Numbered from the stretch's first letter, positions 10,184-20,008 are shown. The stretch is DNA of 64,000 nt from Solirubrobacteraceae bacterium (GCA_025934395.1 JAICYC010000005.1:1-64000); one strand, 5' to 3'. Numbers and translations: made by a program. The notes: a model not told the origin generated them from the letters alone.

Positions 10184-11149
10184 ATGCCCGAGATGACCTA
10201 TCTGCAGGCGATCCACGACGGTCTGCGCGAGGAGCTGCTCGCCGATGAGCGCGTCCTGGTGATGGGCGAGGACGTCGGCAGGTTCGGCGGGGCGTTCAAG
10301 GTGACGGACGGGTTGTGGGACGAGTTCGGCGCAGAGCGCGTGATCGACACGCCCCTGGCGGAGGCGGCGATCATCGGCACCGCGGTGGGCGCGGCGGTGG
10401 TGGGTATGCGACCGGTGTGCGAGATGCAGTTCGCCGACTTCGTTGCGTGCGGGTTCGACCAGCTCGTGAACGTCGCGGGCAAGATGCACTACCGGCAGGG
10501 CCTCGCGGTGCCGATCACGGTGCGCCTGCCGTCCGGGGGCGGCTTCGGCGGCGGTCCGTTCCACTCCCAGAACCCGGAGGCGTGGTTCATGCACGCGCCG
10601 GGCCTGAAGGTGGTCGCTCCCGCGACCGCAGCGGACGCCAAGGGCATGTTGATCGGCGCGATCCACGACCCCAACCCCGTCCTGTTCTTCGAGCACAAGC
10701 ACCTCTACCGACGCGTGAAGGGCGAGGTGCCCCCGGGTCGCGAGGAGACGCCGTTCCGCGCGCGCGTGGCGCGCGAGGGCCGCGACCTCACGGTGATCGC
10801 CTACGGCGCGATGGTGTGGAGCGCGCTCGAGGCCACCGAGGACATCGACGGCGCGAGCGTGGAGGTGATCGACCTGCGCTCGCTGGTGCCGCTCGACGAG
10901 GAGGCGATCCTCGCCTCGGTCGCCAAGACCTCGAAGGTGGTGGTGATCGACGAGGCCAACGCCACGTGCGCGGCGGGCGCGCAGGTCGCCGCCCTGATCG
11001 CCGAGCGCGCGTTCGAGGACCTCGACGGACCGGTCGTGCGGGTGGCGACGCCCGACGCGCCGATCGCGTTCTCGCCGCCGCTGGAACGCGCGTTGCTTCC
11101 CCAGGCGGACCGAATCGAGGAGGCTTGCCGTGAGCTCCTCGAGTACTGA
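10184..11149 (+). CDS. 2-oxoacid dehydrogenase E1 component, beta subunit
   Basis: A 321-residue transketolase-like beta subunit that completes the alpha2beta2 E1. MGEDVGRFGGAFKVTDGL, DTPLAEAAIIGTAVGAA, MQFADFV and FGGGPFHSQNPEAWFMH are conserved E1 beta segments, and the C-terminal domain carries VEVIDLRSLVPLDEEAI. The ATG at 10184 begins one base after the E1 alpha stop; ATG 10193 is also possible. An upstream extension of the frame is antisense or out-of-frame coding and was rejected. The 3' end overlaps the E2 GTG by 20 bases. Confidence 0.93.
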   Translation: MPEMTYLQAIHDGLREELLADERVLVMGEDVGRFGGAFKVTDGLWDEFGAERVIDTPLAEAAIIGTAVGAAVVGMRPVCEMQFADFVACGFDQLVNVAGKMHYRQGLAVPITVRLPSGGGFGGGPFHSQNPEAWFMHAPGLKVVAPATAADAKGMLIGAIHDPNPVLFFEHKHLYRRVKGEVPPGREETPFRARVAREGRDLTVIAYGAMVWSALEATEDIDGASVEVIDLRSLVPLDEEAILASVAKTSKVVVIDEANATCAAGAQVAALIAERAFEDLDGPVVRVATPDAPIAFSPPLERALLPQADRIEEACRELLEY

Positions 11150-12389
11150 GCAGGCGCAGGGCACCGTGGCGGTGGAGATGCCGCAGATGGGCGTCTCGGT
11201 GGCGGAGGGCACGCTGACCGTGTGGCACAAGCACGTCGGCGACCACGTCGACCGCGACGAGATCATCTGCGAGGTCTCCACCGACAAGATCGACACCGAC
11301 GTGCCCTCGCCCGCGGCGGGGAGCATCGTCGAGCTCCTCGTGGAGGAGGAGAAGACGGTGCCGGTCGGCACCGCGCTCGCGGTGATCGCCGTCGAGGGCG
11401 GCGGTGGCGGCGAGCCTGCCGCGGCGGCGGATGCCCCGGCGGCGGATGCCCCGGCGCCCGCCCACGCCCCCGCGAGCGGCAATGGGACCGCCAACGGCTC
11501 GCACGCGAGCTTCCACTCGCCGGTCGCGCAGCGCCTCGCCGCAGCGCACGGGATCGACCTCGCGACCGTGAAGGGCACCGGGCGCGGCGGGCGGGTGCGC
11601 AAGCAGGACGTGCTCGCCGCAGCCGAGTCCGGCCGGGCGTCCGGCTCGTCGGCGGCGCCGGCCGCCGCGGAGCCCTCCGCGCCGAGCGCGGGCGTCTCCG
11701 AGCCGCTGTCGCGGATGCGCCGTGCGATCGCCGAGCACATGACCCGCTCGCTGCACACCGCGGCCCATTGCACGACGATCATCGAGGCGGACTTCTCGCG
11801 CGTGGAGCGCGAGCGGGCCCCGATCGGATGCTCACCGCTGCCGCTCGTGGCGCGCGCGGTGGTCGCAGCGCTGCGAGCCCATCCCGCGCTGAACTCGACG
11901 CTCGAGGGCGATTCGCTGACGCGACACGAGGACGTGAACCTCGGGATCGCGGTGTCGCTCGGGGAGCGCGGTCTGATCGTGCCGGTGATCCACCGCGCGC
12001 AGGAGCTCTCCGCGGAGGGGTTGGCTGCGCGGATCGCCGAGCTGGCGCGCCGCGCGCGCGCGGACGAGCTCACCGCGGACGACGTGCGCGGAGGCACGTT
12101 CACGATCACCAACCCGGGTGGGTTCGGGTCGATCGCCTCGACGCCGATCATCAACCAGCCGCAGGTGGGGATCCTCGACCTGGAGGCCGTTGTGAAGCGG
12201 CCCGTCGCGATCGTCGATGACGCCGGCGGGGATGCGATCGCGGTACGCCCGATGGCGTACCTGTGCCTCTCGTGGGATCACCGCGCGCTCGACGGCGCGC
12301 TCGCCGCACAGTTTCTCGCCACGCTCCGTGGCGTGCTCGAAGGAAAGGAGGTCGGTGATGACCCCATTGGCCGTACAGCCGCTCCGTGA
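11130..12389 (+). CDS. Dihydrolipoamide acyltransferase (E2) of 2-oxoacid dehydrogenase
   Basis: A 419-residue E2 with one lipoyl domain (residues about 12-88, lipoylated Lys53 in VSTDKIDTDV), an Ala/Pro/Gly linker, a peripheral subunit-binding domain (about 128-165, SPVAQRLAAAHGIDL and GRGGRVRKQDV) and a C-terminal acyltransferase domain ending in the catalytic SWDHRALDG motif. Many enzymes of this type have two or three lipoyl domains; this one has one. It starts at GTG 11130 inside the E1 beta gene and overlaps the next gene by 32 bases. No E3 (lipoamide dehydrogenase) gene is nearby, so E3 must be shared. Confidence 0.94.
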   Translation: MSSSSTEQAQGTVAVEMPQMGVSVAEGTLTVWHKHVGDHVDRDEIICEVSTDKIDTDVPSPAAGSIVELLVEEEKTVPVGTALAVIAVEGGGGGEPAAAADAPAADAPAPAHAPASGNGTANGSHASFHSPVAQRLAAAHGIDLATVKGTGRGGRVRKQDVLAAAESGRASGSSAAPAAAEPSAPSAGVSEPLSRMRRAIAEHMTRSLHTAAHCTTIIEADFSRVERERAPIGCSPLPLVARAVVAALRAHPALNSTLEGDSLTRHEDVNLGIAVSLGERGLIVPVIHRAQELSAEGLAARIAELARRARADELTADDVRGGTFTITNPGGFGSIASTPIINQPQVGILDLEAVVKRPVAIVDDAGGDAIAVRPMAYLCLSWDHRALDGALAAQFLATLRGVLEGKEVGDDPIGRTAAP

Positions 12390-13461
12390 GGGGCGGGGAC
12401 AACCGTTCGACGAGGGCTTCGAGCACGAGACGCTGCTCGTTCGCCGCGGCCGGCACGGCGGGGTGCCGGTGATCGTGGCGGTGCACTCCACCGCGCTCGG
12501 GCCGGCGCTCGGGGGGTGCCGGATGTGGAGCTACCCCACGCTCGCCGATGGCGTGAGGGATGCGCTGCGGCTCTCCGCGGCGATGACGCTGAAGGCTGCG
12601 GTCGCGGGCCTGCCGCTGGGTGGTGGCAAGTCGGTCGTGTGCCTGCCCGCCGGCGCGGAGCGGCCGCGCGGGGCGTTCCGGGAAGCGATCCTGCGCGACG
12701 TCGCGGAGGCGGTCGAGGTGCTCGACGGGAGCTACGTGACCGCCGAGGACGTGGGGACGGACAGCGACGACATGGCGTTCCTGTCGGGTTGGACGGAGCA
12801 CGTCGTGGGGCGGCCGAAGGATGCGGGCGGCGGCGGGGATCCGGGTGCGTTCACCGCCGCGGGGGTCGAGGCTGCGATCCGCGCGTGCTGCACCGCCGTG
12901 TTCGGCACGCGCTCGCTCGCGGGCCGGCGTGTGGCCGTGGTGGGTGTCGGCAGCGTCGGCGGCGCGCTGGCGCGCCGGCTGAAGGCGGGCGGCGCAGAGC
13001 TCGTGCTCGCCGATCTCGACGCCGGCAAGGAGGCGCTCGCGGCCGCGCTCGGTGCGAGGTGGATGGATGCGCACGACGCGCTGCGCGCGGACGTCGACGT
13101 GCTCGCCCCATGCGCGCTCGGCGGGGTCCTCGACGACGAGCTCGTGGGCGAGGTTCGCTGCCGCGTGATCTGCGGCGCGGCGAACAACCAGCTCGCGGAT
13201 GACGGGCTGGCTGCGGAGCTCGCGGCCCGCGGCGTCCTCTATGCCCCCGACTTCGTGGTGAACGCGGCCGGGTTGATCAACGCTTCGCTCGAGCTGACCG
13301 GCTACGACCTCGAGACGGCCCAGCTTCGCGCAGCGGGGATCGAGCAGAAGCTCGCGGGCGTGCTCGAGCACGCCCGGGCGACGGGGCAGACGCCGCTGGA
13401 CGCGGCGGTCTCGCTCGCGGACCGCCGGCTGCACGCGGCGGCTGTCGCGCCTGCGGCCTGA
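12358..13461 (+). CDS. Leucine/valine dehydrogenase family amino-acid dehydrogenase
   Basis: A 367-residue Glu/Leu/Phe/Val dehydrogenase that oxidatively deaminates a branched-chain (or aromatic) amino acid with NAD. ALGGCRMW, catalytic Lys79 and Lys91 (TLKAAVAGLPLGGGKSVV), the Rossmann motif VVGVGSVGGALARRL and CGAANNQLAD are typical. The ATG at 12358 has a strong ribosome site, AAAGGAGGT, just upstream and inside the E2 coding region. Co-transcription with a 2-oxoacid dehydrogenase resembles bacillar bkd operons that contain bcd. Leu/Val specificity is inferred from that context, not read from the sequence. Confidence 0.9.
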   Translation: MTPLAVQPLREGRGQPFDEGFEHETLLVRRGRHGGVPVIVAVHSTALGPALGGCRMWSYPTLADGVRDALRLSAAMTLKAAVAGLPLGGGKSVVCLPAGAERPRGAFREAILRDVAEAVEVLDGSYVTAEDVGTDSDDMAFLSGWTEHVVGRPKDAGGGGDPGAFTAAGVEAAIRACCTAVFGTRSLAGRRVAVVGVGSVGGALARRLKAGGAELVLADLDAGKEALAAALGARWMDAHDALRADVDVLAPCALGGVLDDELVGEVRCRVICGAANNQLADDGLAAELAARGVLYAPDFVVNAAGLINASLELTGYDLETAQLRAAGIEQKLAGVLEHARATGQTPLDAAVSLADRRLHAAAVAPAA

Positions 13462-13476
13462 GCCGGGGGCGTCGAG

Positions 13477-13887
13477 TCAGCCCTGATGGTCCGGGCCGGC
13501 ACGCTCGAGCTCGATGCGGATCAGCACCCGCTTTTCGCGCTCCATCCTCGCCCGGTAGTCGTTCCAGTCGGGGTTCTCGTCGGGGAAGCGTTCGTAGTAG
13601 TCGATCAGCGGATCCATCGCCTCCGGGAGCGAGAGGATCGCTGCTCGGCCCTCCGCGAACAGCCACTGCCCGTAGAAGCCGTCGGTGAACACGCACACCT
13701 GTGCGCGCGGGTCCTCGCGGAGGTTGCGCACTTTGTAGGCGGTCTCCCTGCTGGAGATGATCGCGCGCCCCTCCGCATCGACGTTCACGAGCACGGGGCT
13801 CTGCTGGACGCCGCCGTCCGCGGAGCGGGTGGCGAGCACGGCGCGGTGGTGCTCGCGCATGAACTCCCGTGCCTCGTCGAGATCCAC
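13477..13887 (-). CDS. PPOX-class split-barrel flavin/F420-type protein
   Basis: A 136-residue protein of the pyridoxamine-phosphate-oxidase-like split-barrel fold: [34 protein letters not shown], then [20 protein letters not shown], the pattern of small F420-dependent or flavin-binding proteins in actinobacteria. The cofactor cannot be decided from sequence. It converges with the leucine-dehydrogenase gene (15 bases between stops) and is divergent from the GGDEF-EAL gene. The ATG at 13887 is preferred because homology starts within the first few residues. Confidence 0.82.
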   Translation of the reverse strand: MDLDEAREFMREHHRAVLATRSADGGVQQSPVLVNVDAEGRAIISSRETAYKVRNLREDPRAQVCVFTDGFYGQWLFAEGRAAILSLPEAMDPLIDYYERFPDENPDWNDYRARMEREKRVLIRIELERAGPDHQG

Positions 13888-14004
13888 GAGGCGACTCTAA
13901 CCGTCCCGAGCCCGGGGTTGGGCGGTAGCGCCCTCTTGCGGCACGCAAGTCGGGCTCCCGCGCTGCCGATACAGGGATCAGGCCGTTTTTTCGGACGCGA
14001 ACCC

Positions 14005-16824
14005 ATGCCGTCGAACACAGCGATCAGCGCTGCTCTGGATGCCCTGCTCGACATGGCGAGGGTGGTGCACGACGAGGACGACCTCCACCGCGTGCTCTCG
14101 CAGCTCGTGGCGCTCGTGGGGGAGCTGCTGGGGATGGGCTCGGTGGTGCTCAACCTCTATCGCCCGGAGTGGGACGACTTCCTCGTCACCGATGTGACCG
14201 GCTCGGAGGAGGCGCGCGCCACGCTGCTCGAGACGACGAGCACGTGGGCGGATTGGGCGCCGCTGCTCAACGACGCGCACCTTCGATGCGGCGTGCACTT
14301 CGTGCCCGCGGGGGCTGAGGACTGGACGGAGCTCGGCCCGCCCACCTACGTGCCGCCGGCGATCGAGTCCTCGGACGAGTCCGCCTGGCATCACGAGGAC
14401 GCTCTCTTTGCGACGTTGGAAGCGTCGGACGGCAGCACGCTCGGGATCCTCTCGGTCGATGAGCCGATCTCGGGGTTGCGACCGACCGACATGGAGCTGC
14501 GCGTGCTCGGCGACGTCGCCCGGCACGCGGCGCGCGCGATCGAGGAGGCAAAGGCGAACGGACATGCACGCCGCCACCGGCGCGCGCTCGAGTCCCTGCT
14601 GGCGGTCTCCTCGGAGCTCGGCCGCTCCCCGGAGCCCGCCCCGGCCCTGCAGCGCATGTGCGATGCGATCCGTGACGCGTTCGGCTTCGCCTGCGTCGCC
14701 CTGGCGGTCGCCGACGGCGACGGGGCGCTCCACCGCGTCGCAGCGGTCGGGGTGGAGGTGTTCGAAGACCCGGCGGTGCGCAGCGTCGATGAGCTCGAAG
14801 CGGTGTGCGATGCGCGCTTCGCGCGCGAGGGCTGCTACCTGCTCGAGCTCGAGCAGCTGGCTCGGGTGCTCGCGGATCGCCCCTACCACCACTCGCGCCT
14901 GAACGGTCACGGCCCGCTCGCCTGGCGCGACCACATGCTGCTGGTGCCGCTCGAATCGCACGCGGGCCGCCCCCTCGGCTACCTGTGGCTGGATGACCCG
15001 GCCGACCGGCTGCTGCCCGACGCGGAGGTGCTGCATGCGCTGCGCACGTTCGCGAACCAGGCGGCGATGGCGCTCGAGGTCTCCGAGCGGGTGGAGGCGC
15101 TGCGGGCCAGCGAGGAGCGCAACGCAGCCGTGCTCGACGCGGCGCTCGACGCGTTCGTGACGATCGACGCGGCGGGAACGATCATCGCCTTCAACCCTGC
15201 GGCGGAGCGCATGTTCGGTCACACGGCGCAGGCGGTACTCGGGCGCGACATGGCGTCGCTGCTGATCCCCGAGCGGCTGGAGGGCCGCCACCGCGCGGGC
15301 TTCGCGGACGCGGTGGCGACCGGCGAGAGCCCCGTGCTCGGGCGCCGGATCGAGACGTCGCTGCGCCGCGCCGATGGCGTGGAGCTGCCGGTGGAGCTCG
15401 TGCTCGCTGCCACCTCCACCGATTCCGCTGCCAGCTACACCGCCTACATCCGCGACATCTCCGAGCGCAAGCAGCACGAGCGGCACATCGCCCGCCTCGC
15501 CTACGAGGATCCCCTGACGGGGCTCGCCAATCGCGCCAACCTGGAGGAGCAGCTCGCGGACACCGTCGTACGGGCGCACGGCGCGGCGCTCTCGGTGGCG
15601 CTCCTCTACATCGATCTCGACGACTTCAAGCTGGTCAACGACTCGCTCGGCCACGCCGCCGGCGACGAGCTGCTGCGCGCGGTTGCTGCGCGGCTGACGG
15701 GTGTCACGCGCGAGGGCCAGGACCTGCTCGCCCGCCACGGGGGCGACGAGTTCCTGCTGCTGCTCCGCGACCTCGGCACCGACCCGGCGCCGGCCGCGGA
15801 GGTGGTGGCGGAGAAGGTGATCGCCGCGTTGGAGGAGCCGTTCCGCATCGACAACGCGGAGCTCTGGATCGGGGCGAGCGTGGGGATCTCGCTGCTGCCC
15901 GGGGACGCCTCGAACGTGGAGGGGCTGCTGGGGAACGCCGACGCGGCCATGTACCAGGCGAAGAACGGCGGCCGCGGACGCTACGCGCTCTATCGCACCG
16001 GCGGACCGGACCCCGGTCTGAAGCTCGGCCTGACGACCCGCCTGCGCCGAGCGCTCGCGAACGACGAGTTCGAGCTGCACTACCAGCCGCTGCTGGACCT
16101 CGCAGACATGCGCGTGGTGTCCGTCGAGGCGCTCATCCGCTGGCGCGACGGCGATCGCCTCGTCCCGCCCGGGGACTTCATCCCGGTCGCCGAGGAGACG
16201 GGTCTGATCGAGCCGATCGGCGAGTGGGTCGTCTGGCAGGCGTGCGCGCAGGCACGCGAATGGGAGGGGTCGGCGTTCTCTCCGCAGGTCGCGTTCAACG
16301 TCTCGCCTCGCCAGCTGCTGAGGCCCGACTTCACCGACATCGTGGCGGCGGCGATGGCTGAGCACGGCGTCGATCCAGGACGGTTCGTGGCGGAGATCAC
16401 CGAGACCGCCTTCATGCGCTACAGCGCGAGCGGAGGCGATGCGATCTCCGCGCTGCACGAGCTCGGGCTGCTGCTCGCGATCGACGACTTCGGCGCCGCC
16501 TACTCGTCGCTGAGCCGCCTGCGCGACCTGCCCGTGGACATCCTGAAGATCGACCGCAGCTTCCTCGCGGCGGTGCCCGCGGACCCCACGGCGGGCCAGG
16601 TCGTCGAGGCGATCCTCTCGCTCGCGCGGGCGCTCGACGTGATCGCGGTGGCGGAGGGCATCGAGCGCGACGACCAGCTCCGGTTCCTGCGCGAGCGCGG
16701 GTGTCCCATCGGTCAGGGGTTCCGGCTCGGGCGCCCCGTGCCCGCGGACGAGCTGGAGCTCGCCCCGCGCACCCGCCTGCACGCCCGCTCGAACGGGGCG
16801 CTCTCGCGTCCCGCCTCGCGCTGA
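14005..16824 (+). CDS. GAF-GAF-PAS-GGDEF-EAL cyclic-di-GMP signalling protein
   Basis: A 939-residue cytosolic protein with two GAF-like sensor domains (about 20-175 and 195-365), a PAS domain (about 372-480, [21 protein letters not shown]), a GGDEF domain with an intact HGGDEF active site near residue 578, and an EAL domain with EAL near 708 plus [13 protein letters not shown] and KIDRSFL. Both catalytic motifs are canonical, so it could make and break c-di-GMP. No membrane segments are visible. The ATG at 14005 is the first start after the divergent PPOX gene; the open frame further upstream is antisense to that gene. Confidence 0.94.
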   Translation: MPSNTAISAALDALLDMARVVHDEDDLHRVLSQLVALVGELLGMGSVVLNLYRPEWDDFLVTDVTGSEEARATLLETTSTWADWAPLLNDAHLRCGVHFVPAGAEDWTELGPPTYVPPAIESSDESAWHHEDALFATLEASDGSTLGILSVDEPISGLRPTDMELRVLGDVARHAARAIEEAKANGHARRHRRALESLLAVSSELGRSPEPAPALQRMCDAIRDAFGFACVALAVADGDGALHRVAAVGVEVFEDPAVRSVDELEAVCDARFAREGCYLLELEQLARVLADRPYHHSRLNGHGPLAWRDHMLLVPLESHAGRPLGYLWLDDPADRLLPDAEVLHALRTFANQAAMALEVSERVEALRASEERNAAVLDAALDAFVTIDAAGTIIAFNPAAERMFGHTAQAVLGRDMASLLIPERLEGRHRAGFADAVATGESPVLGRRIETSLRRADGVELPVELVLAATSTDSAASYTAYIRDISERKQHERHIARLAYEDPLTGLANRANLEEQLADTVVRAHGAALSVALLYIDLDDFKLVNDSLGHAAGDELLRAVAARLTGVTREGQDLLARHGGDEFLLLLRDLGTDPAPAAEVVAEKVIAALEEPFRIDNAELWIGASVGISLLPGDASNVEGLLGNADAAMYQAKNGGRGRYALYRTGGPDPGLKLGLTTRLRRALANDEFELHYQPLLDLADMRVVSVEALIRWRDGDRLVPPGDFIPVAEETGLIEPIGEWVVWQACAQAREWEGSAFSPQVAFNVSPRQLLRPDFTDIVAAAMAEHGVDPGRFVAEITETAFMRYSASGGDAISALHELGLLLAIDDFGAAYSSLSRLRDLPVDILKIDRSFLAAVPADPTAGQVVEAILSLARALDVIAVAEGIERDDQLRFLRERGCPIGQGFRLGRPVPADELELAPRTRLHARSNGALSRPASR

Positions 16825-16933
16825 GGCGGCGCGCGGGCGTCGCGGCGACTTCGGAGGGCCGACCACCACATCGGGTCCCGCGGCCTGCGCAGTGGTTAGG
16901 AGGAGCGGTGGCGGGGCATTGCTCGAACGGGAG

Positions 16934-17770
16934 ATGCGGAGTCCTGCGATCACATCCGTCTCCGGCCGGGGGCAGCGCACCAGAGCCGCCCGCAGGCCGG
17001 ACGGTGTCGAATGGCTCGCTCGCGCCGGGTTCGTGGCGCGAGGGGTCGTCTACGGCGTGATCGGCCTCCTCGCGATCAAACTCGCGATCGGTTCGGGGGG
17101 GAGGGCCACCAACCAGCAGGGCGCGCTGCAGACGATCGCACAGCAGCCGTTCGGGAAGGTCCTGCTGGTGGCGCTCGCCATCGGGCTCGCCGGCTATGCG
17201 CTGTGGCGCCTGGCCGGCGCGGCAACAGGCCAGGGCGTCAAAGACGCCGACAGCATCTTCGACCGCGCCGCCGCGGGCGTGAGCGGACTCGTGTACGCCG
17301 CGCTGTGCGTGGTAGCCGTGAAGATCCTTCTCGGCGCGGGGAGCTCCGGCGGATCCGGCGCGCCGAAGAAGACGACCGCCGGGGTGCTCGGCTGGAGCGT
17401 CGGCCCCGAGATCGTGGGCGTCGTCGGCGCGATCCTTCTCGGCGTGGGTGCCTATCAGGCCTACAAGGGGCTTTCCCGCCGGTTCATGCAGGAATCGAAC
17501 GTGGCGAAGATGGCGCCGTCGCTGGAGCGAGGCTTCGAAGCGCTCGGCGTATGCGGACACCTCGCCCGGACCGTGGTCTTCGGGCTCACCGGGTACGGGC
17601 TGATCAAGGCTTCGATCGACTACGACCCGCGCAATGCGATCGGGCTCGACGGCGCGCTCCGCGATCTCGCGAATGCTTCCTACGGCCCCTTGCTCCTCGG
17701 CCTCGCCGCAGCCGGGCTGATCAGCTTCGCGCTCTACTCGATCGCCGACGCGCGCTACCACAGGGTCTGA
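16934..17770 (+). CDS. DUF1206 membrane protein
   Basis: About 278 residues with three repeated pairs of membrane helices: WLARAGFVARGVVYGVIGLLAIK, then a second block near GVSGLVYAALCVVAVKI, then GVCGHLARTVVFGLTGYGLIKA. This threefold repeat is the DUF1206 pattern; function is unknown. The start is unsure. ATG 16934 has GGGAG directly upstream, and GTG 16892 extends the frame by 14 residues. The better ribosome site (GGAGGAGC at 16899) points to a GTG in another frame at 16908. A weak G-rich hairpin (17783-17802) follows the stop. Confidence 0.8.
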   Translation: MRSPAITSVSGRGQRTRAARRPDGVEWLARAGFVARGVVYGVIGLLAIKLAIGSGGRATNQQGALQTIAQQPFGKVLLVALAIGLAGYALWRLAGAATGQGVKDADSIFDRAAAGVSGLVYAALCVVAVKILLGAGSSGGSGAPKKTTAGVLGWSVGPEIVGVVGAILLGVGAYQAYKGLSRRFMQESNVAKMAPSLERGFEALGVCGHLARTVVFGLTGYGLIKASIDYDPRNAIGLDGALRDLANASYGPLLLGLAAAGLISFALYSIADARYHRV

Positions 17771-17865
17771 TCGCGGCCGCGGGGGAGGGCGACGTGCCTC
17801 CCGCGGGAAGGTTCTCCTCGGCGCGGTGTCGTTAGACAATGCACCTCAGCCACCGAAGGGACCTC

Positions 17866-18441
17866 ATGAGCCGCTCACAACACCACTCCCCCGAGATCCG
17901 CCCTGCAGCACGAGCACGCGGACGCTGCCGGCGGATCGCATCAAGCGCGGCGCTGCTGCTCGTCGGCGCGGCCCTGTTCTCGGGCCTCGCGCTCGCCAAC
18001 GCCACGTTGACAGTGCGCTCCTCGCCCAACTCGAAGTTGAACGAGACGGTTGTTGTGGACCCCCACGGTCACACGCTGTATGCGCTCAGTCCGGAGACCG
18101 TCCATCACCTGCTGTGCAAGAGCCGTGAATGCCTGGAAAACTGGCCGCCGCTGACGGTGCGCTCCAAGCAGGTGAAGCTCGTCGCGGGACAGGGCGTCAC
18201 CGGCCGGCTGGGACTGCTGCGACGGCACAACGGGACGCTGCAGGTCACGCTTCGCGGGCTGCCCCTCTACAGGTTCGGCGGCGACAGCCGGAGCGGCGAA
18301 GCCAACGGCCAGGGCATCAGGAGCTTCGGCGGCACCTGGCACGCGCAGGTCGCATCACCAGGGCAGACGGCGCCGGCGATGACGCCTGCTCCGAGCCCGC
18401 CCGCCACGGTGACCCCTCCGTCGCCCGGCTACCCGTATTGA
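17866..18441 (+). CDS. Secreted COG4315-type repeat protein
   Basis: A 191-residue exported protein. The N-terminus is basic, followed by a hydrophobic segment (ALLLVGAALFSGLALA, residues about 30-45), so it is secreted or N-anchored. The body has the two halves of the 'secreted repeat' family: VVVDPHGHTLYAL with CLENWPPL, then LPLYRFGGDSRSGEANGQGI and FGGTWHA. The tail is Pro/Thr-rich (TPAPSPPATVTPPSPGYPY), probably a cell-wall spacer. I prefer ATG 17866, which follows GAAGGGA. The earlier ATG at 17839 overlaps a possible -10 (TAGACA at 17833). Function unknown. Confidence 0.75.
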   Translation: MSRSQHHSPEIRPAARARGRCRRIASSAALLLVGAALFSGLALANATLTVRSSPNSKLNETVVVDPHGHTLYALSPETVHHLLCKSRECLENWPPLTVRSKQVKLVAGQGVTGRLGLLRRHNGTLQVTLRGLPLYRFGGDSRSGEANGQGIRSFGGTWHAQVASPGQTAPAMTPAPSPPATVTPPSPGYPY

Positions 18442-18446
18442 GGCGC

Positions 18447-18472
18447 CCCGGTCCGGATCGCTCCGGACCGGG
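18447..18472. terminator. Bidirectional terminator hairpin
   Basis: An 11-base perfect inverted repeat (CCCGGTCCGGA / TCCGGACCGGG) closes on a TCGC tetraloop. It starts 5 bases after the stop of the secreted repeat protein and ends 10 bases before the stop of the convergent DUF3618 gene. There is no T-run, but position and symmetry suit a shared terminator. Confidence 0.8.
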
Positions 18473-18482
18473 CACACCTCGC

Positions 18483-19052
18483 TCAGCGAATGCTCGTCGC
18501 TGCCTGATGGACCTGCTGGGCTGACTCCTTCGCGCTCTCGGAGAGGTCCTGCGCATGAGCCTCGGCGCTGTCCTGGGCGTTCTCCTTTACCTCGGAGAGC
18601 GCCTCCTGTGCCTTGGCGGTGGCCGTCTCCGCGGTCTCCTGCGCGATCTGCCTGCCGTGCTCCAGCGCCTCTTGCCCGGTGTCCCTGGCCTGCTGCTTGA
18701 CCTGATCGGCAACGGGCCCGAGGCGTTCGTCCTCGATCTTGGTGCTCGGGACCATGATCCCCGCGAGAAAGCCGAGCGCAGCGGCGCCGACGGCGAGGCC
18801 CAGCGGGTTCTCCTGGACGATCCCCACGGCCTGCTGGGCGCCGTCCTTGACGTCGTTTGCGTCTGGCGCCGCGTCAGCGAGGTGTGCTCCCGCGCCCGTG
18901 AGCTTCGACTTCAGCGAGTCGACCTTGTCCGACACGGAGTCCTTGGCGCGGGCTGGGACGTCGGCTTTGTAGCCGAGCGCATCCACCGTTTCGCCCATGT
19001 GCGCTCGGGTCTGCTCTATCTCTTGCCTGATGGCAGCTGGGTCTTGGCCCAT
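18483..19052 (-). CDS. DUF3618 membrane-associated protein
   Basis: A 189-residue protein that begins with the DUF3618 signature (IRQEIEQTRAHMGETVDALGYKADV), has one hydrophobic stretch near residues 95-115 (LGLAVGAAALGFLAGIMVPS), and ends in a long Ala/Gln/Glu-rich amphipathic helix resembling apolipoprotein or LEA-like coiled coils. The ATG at 19052 is set by a strong ribosome site, AAAGGAGG, inside the preceding gene; upstream frame extension is spurious. It overlaps the holin-like gene by 37 bases. Role unknown; relatives accompany envelope and osmotic stress genes. Confidence 0.8.
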   Translation of the reverse strand: MGQDPAAIRQEIEQTRAHMGETVDALGYKADVPARAKDSVSDKVDSLKSKLTGAGAHLADAAPDANDVKDGAQQAVGIVQENPLGLAVGAAALGFLAGIMVPSTKIEDERLGPVADQVKQQARDTGQEALEHGRQIAQETAETATAKAQEALSEVKENAQDSAEAHAQDLSESAKESAQQVHQAATSIR

Positions 19053-19438
19053 TGCGCATCCTCCTTTACCGTTTCGACAGTTTGCTCGGGCACCGGCGGC
19101 GTGGCCTCCGCAACCCGGTTCTTCGCGTTCATGGCGATGACGCCGCCCACCGCCGCGTAGACGACGGTCACGATCAGCGCGGCGAGCCACAGTTCCATGC
19201 CCGTCGCGAGTGCTGCGATCAGGCACGTGGTGAGGGCGCCCAGCGCGAGCAGGGCGACGATCCCGGCTCCGCCGAACATGCCCACGCCCACTCCGGCCTT
19301 CTTGCCCTTCTCGGCCATCTCGACCCGCGCGAGCGTCAGCTCCTGTCGCACGAGCGTTGAGAGGTCGTCGGAGAGCTGCTTGAAAAGCTCGCCCATCGGC
19401 TGCTCGCGCAACCCGTTGTGTGTGCTCTCGGGAAGCAT
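19016..19438 (-). CDS. Phage-holin-3-6-like (DUF1469) membrane protein
   Basis: About 140 residues. The N-terminus ELFKQLSDDLSTLVRQELTLARVEMAEK is the family signature, followed by two membrane helices (about 50-75 and 80-105) and a hydrophilic tail. Despite the name, chromosomal members in actinobacteria are not tied to phages. ATG 19438 has GGAGG upstream; ATG 19396 is an alternative that trims 14 residues. It lies between a hypothetical helical protein and DUF3618 in one co-directional run. Confidence 0.78.
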   Translation of the reverse strand: MLPESTHNGLREQPMGELFKQLSDDLSTLVRQELTLARVEMAEKGKKAGVGVGMFGGAGIVALLALGALTTCLIAALATGMELWLAALIVTVVYAAVGGVIAMNAKNRVAEATPPVPEQTVETVKEDAQWAKTQLPSGKR

Positions 19439-19441
19439 CGG

Positions 19442-20008
19442 CTACATCGCCCTCCCCGCGGCGAGGCCGGGCGAGCCGGTCGAGGCCTCACCGGCCCCGT
19501 TTCCAGCCGAGCTCGCCGGGCCGGGGTAGACGCCGGCCGGCCGTGGAACCGTCGTGGCGCGACGCTCGTAGCGCTGCCTGCTGGAGGCCTTCAAGAAGCG
19601 CGAGGCGGCGAAGCCGAGCGCGAGGCCCCCTGCGGCGATTGCCCACGGCTGGCGGCGGCCGAGGTCCTCAGCATCGGCGAGCAGCGCGTGCGAGTCCTTC
19701 TCGCGCAGGTAGCCGCCGACCTTCTCGGCGTACTGCGCGAGCTGGTCGGCTGCCTGCGCAGGACCGTCCTTGCCCTGTTCGCGCAGGGACTCGCTCACCA
19801 GACGCAGGTCGGACGCCTGGTCGGTGACCTGTGCTGCGAGGTGCGCCGAGCGCTGATCGATCTGCTCGCGCACCTTGTCCTGGACCTGCCCGGCTGTGCG
19901 CTGGGCCTGCTCCTGTGCCTGTTCGGCGGCCTCGGCGGCCTTTGCCTGGATGCCGGCACTCCCATTGCTGGGATCGCCGGGTGATGCAAAGCCTTCGGTG
20001 TGGGGCAT
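19442..20008 (-). CDS. Hypothetical helical membrane-associated protein
   Basis: A 188-residue protein with a long Gln/Ala/Glu-rich amphipathic region (residues 18-115, many AEQAQEQAQ-type repeats), one hydrophobic segment at about 122-140 (WAIAAGGLALGFAASRFL) and a basic then Gly/Ser-rich tail. It resembles DUF3618-neighbour proteins in composition but has no recognised domain. It ends 3 bases before the holin-like start, so the genes are probably one transcript. Function unknown. Confidence 0.65.
   Translation of the reverse strand: MPHTEGFASPGDPSNGSAGIQAKAAEAAEQAQEQAQRTAGQVQDKVREQIDQRSAHLAAQVTDQASDLRLVSESLREQGKDGPAQAADQLAQYAEKVGGYLREKDSHALLADAEDLGRRQPWAIAAGGLALGFAASRFLKASSRQRYERRATTVPRPAGVYPGPASSAGNGAGEASTGSPGLAAGRAM

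Noticed and set aside
13978-16980. Minus-strand 1000-codon open frame
   Set aside because: It is the antisense shadow of the GGDEF-EAL gene, which has intact catalytic motifs.
19016-19438. Prophage, suggested by a holin-like gene
   Set aside because: No capsid, terminase, integrase or endolysin gene is nearby; this holin family is common as a chromosomal envelope gene.
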